This document shows positions 15,516-21,428 of a stretch of 39,109 bases of DNA, piece after piece. Both the position numbers and the translations under genes were made by a program. Source of the DNA: Bacteroidales bacterium (GTDB lineage: Bacteria > Bacteroidota > Bacteroidia > Bacteroidales > UBA932); NCBI GenBank assembly GCA_015060205.1, contig SUYY01000022.1, forward strand, positions 1 through 39,109. Reading direction: 5' to 3'. Below the pieces are notes generated by a model. The model searched no databases. It was not told the DNA's origin and was given only the letters and a program-made list of their open reading frames with translations. Within the stretch, counting starts at the first letter, position 1; each line of letters starts with the position of its first letter.

Positions 15516-15523
15516 CAAAGATA
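15516..15523 (-). promoter_or_regulatory. Putative -7 element for nrdD
   Basis: TATCTTTG on the minus strand fits TAnnTTTG and lies 109 bases before the nrdD ATG, giving a leader of about 100 bases. No TTTG is found at the proper -33 distance; the upstream sequence is AT-rich. Confidence 0.5.
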
Positions 15524-15575
15524 ATTCAATTCGTCAAACTATATTATATATGAGATATAAAAGTTATTAACAATT

Positions 15576-15614
15576 AAAGAAAAAGCCTGTTAACTTGCTG
15601 GTTAACAGGCTTTT
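15576..15614 (-). terminator. Terminator after the phosphopantetheinyl transferase gene
   Basis: The inverted repeat AAAAGCCTGTTAAC / GTTAACAGGCTTTT (14 bp, 6-base loop, 15581-15614) is followed on the minus strand by TTTTTCTTT. It lies 56 bases beyond the transferase stop and also separates that gene from the nrdD promoter. Confidence 0.9.
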
Positions 15615-15670
15615 GCAAAAGCATTTAATTTTGAAAAACTACAAATTGGCTAACATTTGTGTTTTATTTG

Positions 15671-16306
15671 CTATCCGACAAGCCATACGAGGACATGGCG
15701 GTCAAACATCATGTATTCCAGTTCAAATTCCTCCTCATGTTCGTCCTTATGGATGAATGTCGCTTCCAGTTCTCCTTCCTTTCGCACATTGAACTTTTCC
15801 ACCTCGATCTGCTCGGCAAAATCGACCCTGTTCTGAGACATTCTCTTGAATATCGCTTCCTTTGCGCACCAGTATATTGCCAGTTGCTCGTTCTTCTTTT
15901 CATCATCGAGATCGTCTATTTCCTCCTCGGAAAGAGCCTTCTTCTCAACCACAGCAAAATCCCTGTCCAGAGATTCGATGTCTATGCCGACTTCTTCCTC
16001 GTCATGGATGATGATGGCTACGTATTTATCGGTATGTGTGATGCTTATTGTTGTGGCGCAATTCTCCAGATATGGTTTTCCGTTATCATGATGGTTGAGG
16101 TACATCTTTTCCTCGAACACCTCGTTGATAAGTGCTCTTACTGCCAGTTTCTGTCTTCTCTGGCTTTCGCTTCTGAACAGCGAGATTTCTTCGAGTTCAT
16201 CTGTCGGAACGGAAGTGATGCTCATCAGTTCCTCTTCGGTCTCGGTGACCTGCCAAACGGCGATTTCTGCTTTGTTGTCTAATCTTTTCCTTAAATAAAG
16301 TGCCAT
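15671..16306 (-). CDS. 4'-phosphopantetheinyl transferase (Sfp/AcpT superfamily)
   Basis: These enzymes move 4'-phosphopantetheine from CoA to a serine of carrier proteins, in fatty-acid or secondary-metabolite synthesis. The 211-residue length fits the Sfp-type class. The two family motifs are GIDIE (107-111, Mg-binding Asp and Glu) and WCAKEAIFK (146-154). An earlier ITHTDKYVA (89-97) corresponds to the SHxxxxxxxA motif. No obvious carrier-protein or synthase gene is in the window, so it probably serves the fatty-acid ACP. No promoter box lies directly before it; the nearest is at 16564, ahead of the structured RNA, so the RNA may form its 5' leader. Confidence 0.93.
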   Translation of the reverse strand: MALYLRKRLDNKAEIAVWQVTETEEELMSITSVPTDELEEISLFRSESQRRQKLAVRALINEVFEEKMYLNHHDNGKPYLENCATTISITHTDKYVAIIIHDEEEVGIDIESLDRDFAVVEKKALSEEEIDDLDDEKKNEQLAIYWCAKEAIFKRMSQNRVDFAEQIEVEKFNVRKEGELEATFIHKDEHEEEFELEYMMFDRHVLVWLVG

Positions 16307-16344
16307 ATGTTAATATATTCTCATTTCAATATGTTGAGGATTTC

Positions 16345-16557
16345 AGGAGATTGTGGAACTAGGCGTTCCTACATACGAAAGCCCGGTGCGCGCAGACCAT
16401 GCGCACACGAAAAATCCTTCCTGACCTGCGTCGGAAGTTTCACCCATAATCATATAAATATCGCGGGACAACGGATCGTCAGACATCTGATCCGCAGAGA
16501 TTTTCTGGTCTTTCAGTATAGGACTGGGAGGTTCCACTTGTCTTATCTCATTAAAAT
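16345..16557 (-). ncRNA. Structured RNA candidate of unknown family (long leader or stand-alone, about 210 nt)
   Basis: Starting about 7 bases after a TATCTTTG box, the minus strand encodes an RNA whose two ends pair. GAGAT (16545-16549) pairs with ATCTC (16347-16351), and GTGGAAC (16531-16537) with GTTCCAC (16353-16359). Inside, 16510-16523 pairs with 16367-16381 (TCCTA, TAC and GAAAG blocks with small bulges), and GAAAATC (16499-16505) pairs with GATTTTTC (16409-16416). Three hairpins branch off: 16472-16494, 16417-16437 (CTTCCGAC with GTC-A-GGAAG around GCAG) and 16386-16408 (8-bp GC-rich stem). The size and rod-like closing helices recall 6S RNA, but the branches do not clearly fit and I recognise no conserved core. 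No terminator follows; the transferase start is 38 bases on. A 5' leader of that gene, or a processed 6S-like RNA, are both possible. Any protein in this strand would lack an ATG near the promoter. Confidence 0.6.
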
Positions 16558-16563
16558 TCAGCC

Positions 16564-16571
16564 GCAAAGAT
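16564..16571 (-). promoter_or_regulatory. -7 element ahead of the structured RNA
   Basis: TATCTTTG on the minus strand is a perfect TAnnTTTG box. At the -33 distance (20 bases) there is TTTT. The expected start is near 16557. It is the only convincing promoter for the RNA and the transferase gene. Confidence 0.6.
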
Positions 16572-16761
16572 AGCAAATGTTTTGATATCTTAAAAATATT
16601 TGAATCCACTTTCCTGATTTCTCCGCCTCGCCATACCTGGCTTCGCCGTTTTCCACCTCCGCTTACCGCATCATCCACTCCCATATTGCTCCGTCAGAAT
16701 CGTTGTGGGAGGCATCTGGAGAGGCTATTTTACAAAAAAATCAAAAATTTTCAATCAAAAG
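16572..16761. other. Gap between the RNA promoter and the tRNA-Leu promoter
   Basis: Apart from the upstream parts of the two divergent promoters I see no gene, repeat or strong hairpin here. The last 30 bases are A/T-rich. Confidence 0.5.
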
Positions 16762-16792
16762 TTTGGAAGTTTCAAAAAATGTCGTACCTTTG
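16762..16792 (+). promoter_or_regulatory. Promoter of tRNA-Leu
   Basis: TTTG (16762-16765), exactly 19 bases, then TACCTTTG (16785-16792): a complete match to the Bacteroidetes consensus, 16 bases before the tRNA. The -7 box is the same as that of the tRNA-Gln/Met operon. Confidence 0.9.
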
Positions 16793-16808
16793 CAATCCCA
16801 ATTCAAAA

Positions 16809-16891
16809 GCGGTGGTGGTGAAATGGTAGACACGCTACTTTGAGGGGGTAGTGGGAGCAATCCTGTGCGAGTTCGAGTCTCGCCCACCGCA
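16809..16891 (+). tRNA. tRNA-Leu (anticodon GAG)
   Basis: An 83-base class II tRNA. The acceptor stem is GCGGTGG/CCACCGC, the anticodon stem CTACT/GGTAG holds loop TTGAGGG (anticodon GAG, with one T-G pair), the long variable arm is TGGGAGCAATCCTGT, and the T arm is GCGAG/CTCGC around TTCGAGT. The discriminator is A, as leucyl-tRNA synthetase requires, and CCA is not encoded. Confidence 0.95.
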
Positions 16892-16904
16892 CTCCATTTC
16901 ACAC

Positions 16905-16942
16905 GAGGAAATTTCGAAAGAAGTTTCCTCTTTTCTTTTTTG
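16905..16942 (+). terminator. Terminator of tRNA-Leu
   Basis: An 11-bp stem (GAGGAAATTTC with GAAGTTTCCTC, one T-G pair) with a GAAA loop lies at 16905-16930 and is followed by a T-rich run to 16941. It starts 14 bases after the tRNA. Its T run also supplies the -33 TTTG of the next promoter. Confidence 0.9.
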
Positions 16943-16969
16943 TTCCCTTCTTGTTTTTCCTTATCTTCG
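16939..16969 (+). promoter_or_regulatory. Promoter of the aldose-epimerase gene
   Basis: TTTG (16939-16942), 19 bases, then TATCTTCG (16962-16969), one mismatch to TAnnTTTG. The start codon follows after 15 bases. Confidence 0.65.
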
Positions 16970-16984
16970 CACAAAACAACTGAT

Positions 16985-17860
16985 ATGCATACATTGACAA
17001 ACGGAGTGCTGACAGTCAATGTCAGTGATCATGGAGCGGAACTCCAGAACATAATCAAAGGTGATGTGGAATATCTCTGGCAGGGAGATCCTGCATATTG
17101 GGGACGACGCTCTCCTGTACTGTTCCCTATAGTGGGAAGTGTCTGGGAAGGCCGCTACCGAGTTGCCGGCAAGGAATATCTTCTTGGACAGCACGGCTTT
17201 GCGAGAGATATGGACTTTGTCTGCATCGAGGCATCTCAGACTCAGATCAGATTCAGACTCGAATCAGACGGGCAGACTCTTCAGAAATATCCATATCCCT
17301 TCATCCTGGAAATAGCATATGCCCTTCATGAAGACAGGATAGATGTGGTATGGGAGGTGACGAACCCGTCAGACAGGCCGATGCATTTCCAGATCGGAGC
17401 GCACCCTGCATTCTTCTACCCGGACTACGATCCTCAATCCGACCCTCGAGGATATCTCAGTTTCGACCGAACCGAGGATCTCAGATGCATCCGCATCAAG
17501 GAAAAGGGTTGTGTGGATGCCGTGACCGAATATCCTCTCATCCTTCCGGAAGACGGACTGTATCCGTTGGCAAAGACCACTTTCGACAGCATAGACACCA
17601 TCATGCTTCAAGGCAGTCAGATATCCCGTGTCACTCTTCATAGGGTCGACGGAAGCAGATGGCTCTCACTTGCTTTTGATGCTCCTGTGGTAGGAATATG
17701 GTCACCTCCGACAAAGAATGCACCTTTCATATGCCTTGAACCATGGTATGGAAGATGCGATAGGGTAGGGTATGAAGGTGAATATCAGGACAAGGATTGG
17801 ATCAACACCCTTGCTCCAGGAGAAAAATTCTCAAGCGTCTATACAATAGAAATCCACTAG
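16985..17860 (+). CDS. Aldose 1-epimerase family protein (mutarotase-like)
   Basis: The 291-residue protein belongs to the aldose-1-epimerase superfamily, which interconverts sugar anomers in the cytoplasm. Recognisable points are HGFARDM (substrate His), IGAHPAFFYP (catalytic His region) and CLEPWYGRCD (near the catalytic Glu). It looks closer to the LacX-like branch than to classical GalM. The start at 16985 is chosen because it follows a promoter by 15 bases; the longer open frame begins inside the tRNA. There is no signal peptide. The lipocalin gene follows 67 bases on. galE is far away, at 36604, and not linked. Confidence 0.9.
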   Translation: MHTLTNGVLTVNVSDHGAELQNIIKGDVEYLWQGDPAYWGRRSPVLFPIVGSVWEGRYRVAGKEYLLGQHGFARDMDFVCIEASQTQIRFRLESDGQTLQKYPYPFILEIAYALHEDRIDVVWEVTNPSDRPMHFQIGAHPAFFYPDYDPQSDPRGYLSFDRTEDLRCIRIKEKGCVDAVTEYPLILPEDGLYPLAKTTFDSIDTIMLQGSQISRVTLHRVDGSRWLSLAFDAPVVGIWSPPTKNAPFICLEPWYGRCDRVGYEGEYQDKDWINTLAPGEKFSSVYTIEIH

Positions 17861-17886
17861 GGTGGTTTCGCACAGTTTTTGACTTG

Positions 17887-17918
17887 CCTGTATTTCAGTT
17901 GTTTAATTGAAATACAGG
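17887..17918. promoter_or_regulatory. Inverted repeat before the lipocalin gene
   Basis: A perfect 11-bp inverted repeat (arms CCTGTATTTCA and TGAAATACAGG, 10-base loop) ends 9 bases before the lipocalin ATG. It lacks a T tract, so it is a poor terminator. It is more likely an operator or a translation-affecting hairpin. Confidence 0.55.
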
Positions 17919-17927
17919 TTAGTTGTT

Positions 17928-18461
17928 ATGAAAAGTCTGATTCCTCTGGCCCTTGCGGCATTCATGTTCCCGGGGCTTATGCTGGCACAAAGCGGCCGTA
18001 TCCAGGAAGCGATTCCCGAATTCAAACTCAAAAGATATCTCGGAAAGTGGTTCGAGATAGCAAGGTTCGACCATTCCTTCGAGCGCGGTCTGACAAATGT
18101 CACTGCCCAGTACAGCATGCGGGAAGACGGAAAGGTGAAAGTGGTCAACACCGGTTGGAAAAACGGAAAGGTCAAGGTCGCTGAAGGCAAGGCCCGCCAG
18201 CCGGATCCGTTGAAAGATCCCTCATTTCTTGAAGTCTCGTTCTTTCTGTTTTTCTACAGCGATTACAATATTCTGCTGATTGACGAGGATTATCAATATG
18301 CCCTGGTAGGGAGCAGTAGCGAGAAGTATCTGTGGATTCTCGCCCGCAGACCATATATTCCGGATGACGTCAAGGAAGCGATGCTTGCAGAGGCGGCCAG
18401 ACTGGGATATGATACATCGAAACTGATCTGGGTGGACCAGACTGCCAACCTTCGTTACTGA
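17928..18461 (+). CDS. Lipocalin family protein (Blc-like)
   Basis: This 177-residue protein begins with a cleavable-looking signal (MKSLIPLALAAFMFPG, cleavage near LAQ), followed by the lipocalin motif YLGKWFEIARFDHSFERGL (G-x-W-[YF]-E-x-A-R). Later strands carry VTAQYSMREDGKVKVVN, and near the end are YLWILARRP and the terminal TANLRY, as in bacterial Blc proteins. Bacterial lipocalins bind lysophospholipids or other hydrophobic molecules in the envelope. No lipobox Cys is present, so it should be soluble in the periplasm rather than lipid-anchored. I start at 17928 because the upstream ATG at 17907 falls inside an inverted repeat. Confidence 0.93.
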   Translation: MKSLIPLALAAFMFPGLMLAQSGRIQEAIPEFKLKRYLGKWFEIARFDHSFERGLTNVTAQYSMREDGKVKVVNTGWKNGKVKVAEGKARQPDPLKDPSFLEVSFFLFFYSDYNILLIDEDYQYALVGSSSEKYLWILARRPYIPDDVKEAMLAEAARLGYDTSKLIWVDQTANLRY

Positions 18462-18505
18462 TTTCCTTCAAAGTGGTAATCATGTGAGTATCAGTGATTT
18501 ATCCA

Positions 18506-18537
18506 AATAAAGGTGCGTCAAATTGCGCACCTTTATT
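18506..18537. terminator. Bidirectional terminator between the lipocalin gene and feoAB
   Basis: A 12-bp inverted repeat (AATAAAGGTGCG / CGCACCTTTATT) with an 8-base loop lies between the convergent lipocalin and feoAB genes. The A/T-rich stem ends give short T tracts on both strands. Confidence 0.85.
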
Positions 18538-18576
18538 AACGTAAATGTCTAAATGTCAACATGTTATGCCTCCGAG

Positions 18577-21003
18577 TCAAAACAGGCTTGCGATGTGGAA
18601 TGTTGCAAATGCCGCTATCCAGGCCAGGAATATGGTGTATATGGCAGTGTAAATAGCCCATTTCCAGCCTCCGCTCTCGTTTTTGATGGCGATGAATGTA
18701 GCGATGCAAGGAAAATACAGCAGGATGAATACCATATATGCCAAAGCGCCGGCAGGACTCACAGATTTCAGAAGTTCTCTTTGCAGACGCGTGTCTCCTG
18801 TATAGTCTGATTCGTATGCACCGGTATCCGATTCTTCACTTACGTTGGCGGCACCTTCTTCCTTCTGAGCGGACCCGTCCTCCGAAATGTCTGTGTACAT
18901 TACTCCCAATGTGCTGACCACCAACTCCTTTGCTCCTACTCCGGCAACGATTCCGACTCCCATTCTCCAGTCAAATCCAAGAGGTTCCAGTACAGGTTCT
19001 ATCGCCTTGCCCACATATCCGATGAACGAGTGTTCCTGCTGTTGGGCGACTGTGTCATACGAATCGTGGTTAGGGAAGTAACTCAGGAACCACAGTACTA
19101 CTGAAAATATCAATATCACTCCGCTCATCTTCTGAAGATACTGCCGACCCTTTTCCCAAGTATGGCGGAAGATTGAACGGGCTGTAGGAATCCTGTAAGG
19201 CGGGAGTTCCATTACGAACGGCAGGTCGTCTTCCTTGAAGAACCTGCTCATGATCTTTGCTGCCAATATCGCCAGTCCTATGCCCAGTGCGTATAATCCG
19301 AGCAGGACAAGCCCGGCATGGTTCGGAAAGAATGCGCCTGCCAGCAGAATATATACAGGCATTCGTCCGGCACACGACATGAGCGGTATAATGAGCATGG
19401 TTATGAGTCTGCTTTTGTGACTTTCAATCGTCCTTGTGGCCATTACTGCAGGGACATTGCAGCCGAAGCCCATGATCATCGGGATGAACGACTTTCCATG
19501 AAGGCCTATCCTGTGCATCAGTCGGTCCATGATGAATGCTGCACGTGCCATATATCCCGAATCTTCCAGAAGCGATATGAACAGGTAGAGCAGGAGAATG
19601 TTCGGAAGGAATACAAGCACACTTCCGACTCCTCCTATGACTCCGTCCACTATCAGGTCCTTGAACCATCCGTCAGCCATTGCCGAGCCGACAAACGCAC
19701 CCAAATGTCCCACAAGCCATTCTATCCACCTCATCGGGTATTCTCCGAGGACGAAAGTTCCGTCAAAGACTATGTATAAAAGAAGGAAGAAAACAGGGAA
19801 GGCGAGCCATCTGTTGGTCACGACCGCATCTATCCTGTCTGTGAGCCTGCTGCTGCGCTTCCTGTTCTTTGCGCGTTGATATGTTTCCGCCAATGCACCC
19901 TGCACGAATGCATATTTTGCGTCAACCATCGAAGATTCCAGTCCGGAACCCATCAGGCCTCGGATCCTTGTGTTCTCCTCGAATCTTGCTGCGATGATTT
20001 CATCACGGTTGTCCAGCGATTCCACCACGCCCTCTATCTCCTTGTCGTTCTCGAGATATTTGATGGCAAGATACCGGGTCGAATACTTATATCTGATATC
20101 TTCTGTCTTGGATATAAGAGCCTTGATCCGGTCTATGCTCTGTTCCACCTCCGCTCCGTGGTTGATGTGGATATGGCGTGCCAGATGAGGGTCGGCCTGT
20201 TCGTATATCTTTATCACAATGTCGAAAAGCGGCCCGACTCCTTCGCCAGTACGGCTGACTGTAGGTACGATAGGCATTCCCAGAAGATATCCCAACTGTC
20301 TGATGTCCAGCGAATCACCGCTGGCGGTCAATTCATCGTACATGTTCAGCGCCATCACCACGCGGAGGTTCATGTCGATGAGTTGGGTGGTAAGGTACAG
20401 ATTCCTCTGAAGATTGGATGCATCCACCACGTTTATCACCACATCAGGCATATCTTCGATAAGGTTTTTCCTTACATACAGTTCTTCAGGGCTGTATGCC
20501 GAAAGGGAATATGTGCCGGGTAGGTCGGTAAGTACAAACCTGTAGCCTCCGTGCTCGAACACCCCTTCCTTGGCGTCCACGGTCACTCCGCTATAGTTGC
20601 CCACGTGCTCATGACTGCCGGATGCCATATTGAAAAGTGATGTCTTTCCGCAGTTGGGGTTGCCCACAAGAGCCACCTTTATCACCTTGCGGCGTTCTGC
20701 GGCAAGTCTTTCTATATATTCGTCATCACCTTTGAGTGCAGTCAGATTCTCCTGTGCTGAAAGCATCAGTTTTGCCTCCGCTTCGCTTATAACCTCGATC
20801 TGTCGGGCCTGTTCGCGACGCAGAGATATCTTGTAGCCGATTATCTCATATTCGATAGGGTCCCTCAGAGGCGCGTTGAGAATCACTTTTACCTTGTTTC
20901 CCTTCACAAACCCCATTTCCTTTATCCTCTTGCGGAATCCCCCGTGACCGTTCACCTTGACGATCACACCTCTTTCACCTGTCCTGAGTTCTGATAGTTT
21001 CAT
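18577..21003 (-). CDS. feoB: FeoA-FeoB fusion, ferrous iron transporter
   Basis: FeoB imports Fe2+ across the inner membrane; FeoA is a small SH3-like partner. In this 808-residue protein they are fused, as known in Bacteroides. FeoA spans about 1-75 (MKLSELRTGERGVIV, FRKRIKEMGF). The G domain spans about 108-265: GNPNCGKTS (G1, 114-122), the VTVDAKEG region (G2), DLPGTYS (G3) and NMYDE (G4). A helical domain follows, then the transmembrane core with two Gate motifs, including FIPMIMGFGCNVPAVMATRT. Before the last segments is an acidic low-complexity insertion (about 30 residues, rich in Glu/Ser/Asp/Gly). The gene stands alone, with its own terminator. The -7 box ends only 7 bases from the ATG, so the transcript may be leaderless. 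Confidence 0.97.
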   Translation of the reverse strand: MKLSELRTGERGVIVKVNGHGGFRKRIKEMGFVKGNKVKVILNAPLRDPIEYEIIGYKISLRREQARQIEVISEAEAKLMLSAQENLTALKGDDEYIERLAAERRKVIKVALVGNPNCGKTSLFNMASGSHEHVGNYSGVTVDAKEGVFEHGGYRFVLTDLPGTYSLSAYSPEELYVRKNLIEDMPDVVINVVDASNLQRNLYLTTQLIDMNLRVVMALNMYDELTASGDSLDIRQLGYLLGMPIVPTVSRTGEGVGPLFDIVIKIYEQADPHLARHIHINHGAEVEQSIDRIKALISKTEDIRYKYSTRYLAIKYLENDKEIEGVVESLDNRDEIIAARFEENTRIRGLMGSGLESSMVDAKYAFVQGALAETYQRAKNRKRSSRLTDRIDAVVTNRWLAFPVFFLLLYIVFDGTFVLGEYPMRWIEWLVGHLGAFVGSAMADGWFKDLIVDGVIGGVGSVLVFLPNILLLYLFISLLEDSGYMARAAFIMDRLMHRIGLHGKSFIPMIMGFGCNVPAVMATRTIESHKSRLITMLIIPLMSCAGRMPVYILLAGAFFPNHAGLVLLGLYALGIGLAILAAKIMSRFFKEDDLPFVMELPPYRIPTARSIFRHTWEKGRQYLQKMSGVILIFSVVLWFLSYFPNHDSYDTVAQQQEHSFIGYVGKAIEPVLEPLGFDWRMGVGIVAGVGAKELVVSTLGVMYTDISEDGSAQKEEGAANVSEESDTGAYESDYTGDTRLQRELLKSVSPAGALAYMVFILLYFPCIATFIAIKNESGGWKWAIYTAIYTIFLAWIAAFATFHIASLF

Positions 21004-21010
21004 AGGATTG

Positions 21011-21018
21011 CAAAGATA
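21011..21018 (-). promoter_or_regulatory. Putative -7 element for feoAB
   Basis: TATCTTTG on the minus strand lies 7 bases before the ATG at 21003. With the usual spacing the transcript would begin at or within a few bases of the start codon. No -33 match is seen. Confidence 0.5.
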
Positions 21019-21069
21019 GTAAAAAACCGGGCTATTTTTATTTTTAATTACTAAAAATTACGTAAAATC

Positions 21070-21100
21070 ATTGCAGAGATGTGTAAATTATGTATATTTG
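21070..21100 (+). promoter_or_regulatory. Promoter of the S9 peptidase-SusCD operon
   Basis: ATTG (21070-21073), 19 bases, then TATATTTG (21093-21100): a good Bacteroidetes promoter. The expected start is near 21107, about 43 bases before the ATG at 21150. Confidence 0.8.
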
Positions 21101-21107
21101 CAAAACT

Positions 21108-21136
21108 GCGGACTATGCCTTAGCCCGTGGTTTTTT
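21108..21136 (+). terminator. Terminator-like hairpin in the 5' leader (possible attenuator)
   Basis: GCGG-A-CTA (21108-21115) pairs with TAG-C-CCGT (21121-21128) around TGCCT, with one mismatch, then GG and a run of six T (21131-21136). It begins at about the transcription start and ends 14 bases before the ATG of the S9 gene. Confidence 0.5.
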
Positions 21137-21149
21137 AGTTATTCTGACC

Positions 21150-21428
21150 ATGAAACGACTGATTTACATATTTTCCTTCCTTGCTTTTTCTGTGTTTTCC
21201 AGTGCACAGGAAACCTTGTGTCTTGATGATATGAGGGAACTGATAAGGAACAGTTACATGGAGGTCAAGTGGGTGGACAGCAGGTATTTCACCTATAGTC
21301 CTGTCGAAGACGGCAGCCGCGTCTATTATCTGGTGGACACCAGGACATGGAAGCGCATCAGGATGTTCGACAACGTGGAATTTGCATCGAAACTCAACGA
21401 AATCTCGCAGGGGGGCAGAGCCGGATAA
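21150..21428 (+). CDS. S9 peptidase, N-terminal fragment before a frameshift
   Basis: The frame starts at ATG 21150 with a signal peptide (MKRLIYIFSFLAFSVFSSAQ, cleavage near SSA). It then holds the start of a DPP IV-like beta-propeller (DDMRELIRNSYMEVKWVDS, Tyr-rich strands) and ends at 21428, soon after a G6 tract. If one G of 21410-21415 is removed, the frame joins the downstream open frame without a stop, reading LNEISQGAEPDNIRIWKM across the join. Together they make a protein of about 735 residues, the usual length of the family. So this is one gene, broken by a real mutation, a slippage tract, or an assembly error. Confidence 0.85.
   Translation: MKRLIYIFSFLAFSVFSSAQETLCLDDMRELIRNSYMEVKWVDSRYFTYSPVEDGSRVYYLVDTRTWKRIRMFDNVEFASKLNEISQGGRAG

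Noticed and set aside
15455..15560. Cobalamin riboswitch or NrdR box before nrdD
   Set aside because: GCCACT and CTATAT fragments are present, but the B12 box and the full 16-bp NrdR palindrome are not.
15659..16282. Plus-strand open frame of 207 codons
   Set aside because: It is antisense to the phosphopantetheinyl transferase, which has clear GIDIE and WxxKEAxxK motifs.
16417..16437. SRP RNA domain IV signature
   Set aside because: CAGGTCAGGAAGGA is only partly similar; the GGAA tetraloop and AGCAG side of the SRP helix are missing.
16343..16684. Minus-strand open frame of 113 codons over the structured RNA
   Set aside because: Its ATG lies upstream of the promoter, there is no ATG soon after the expected start, the translation resembles no family, and the bases are better explained by RNA pairing.
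19876..20523. Plus-strand open frame of 215 codons
   Set aside because: It is antisense to the feoAB G domain and is His/Cys-rich without a recognisable fold.
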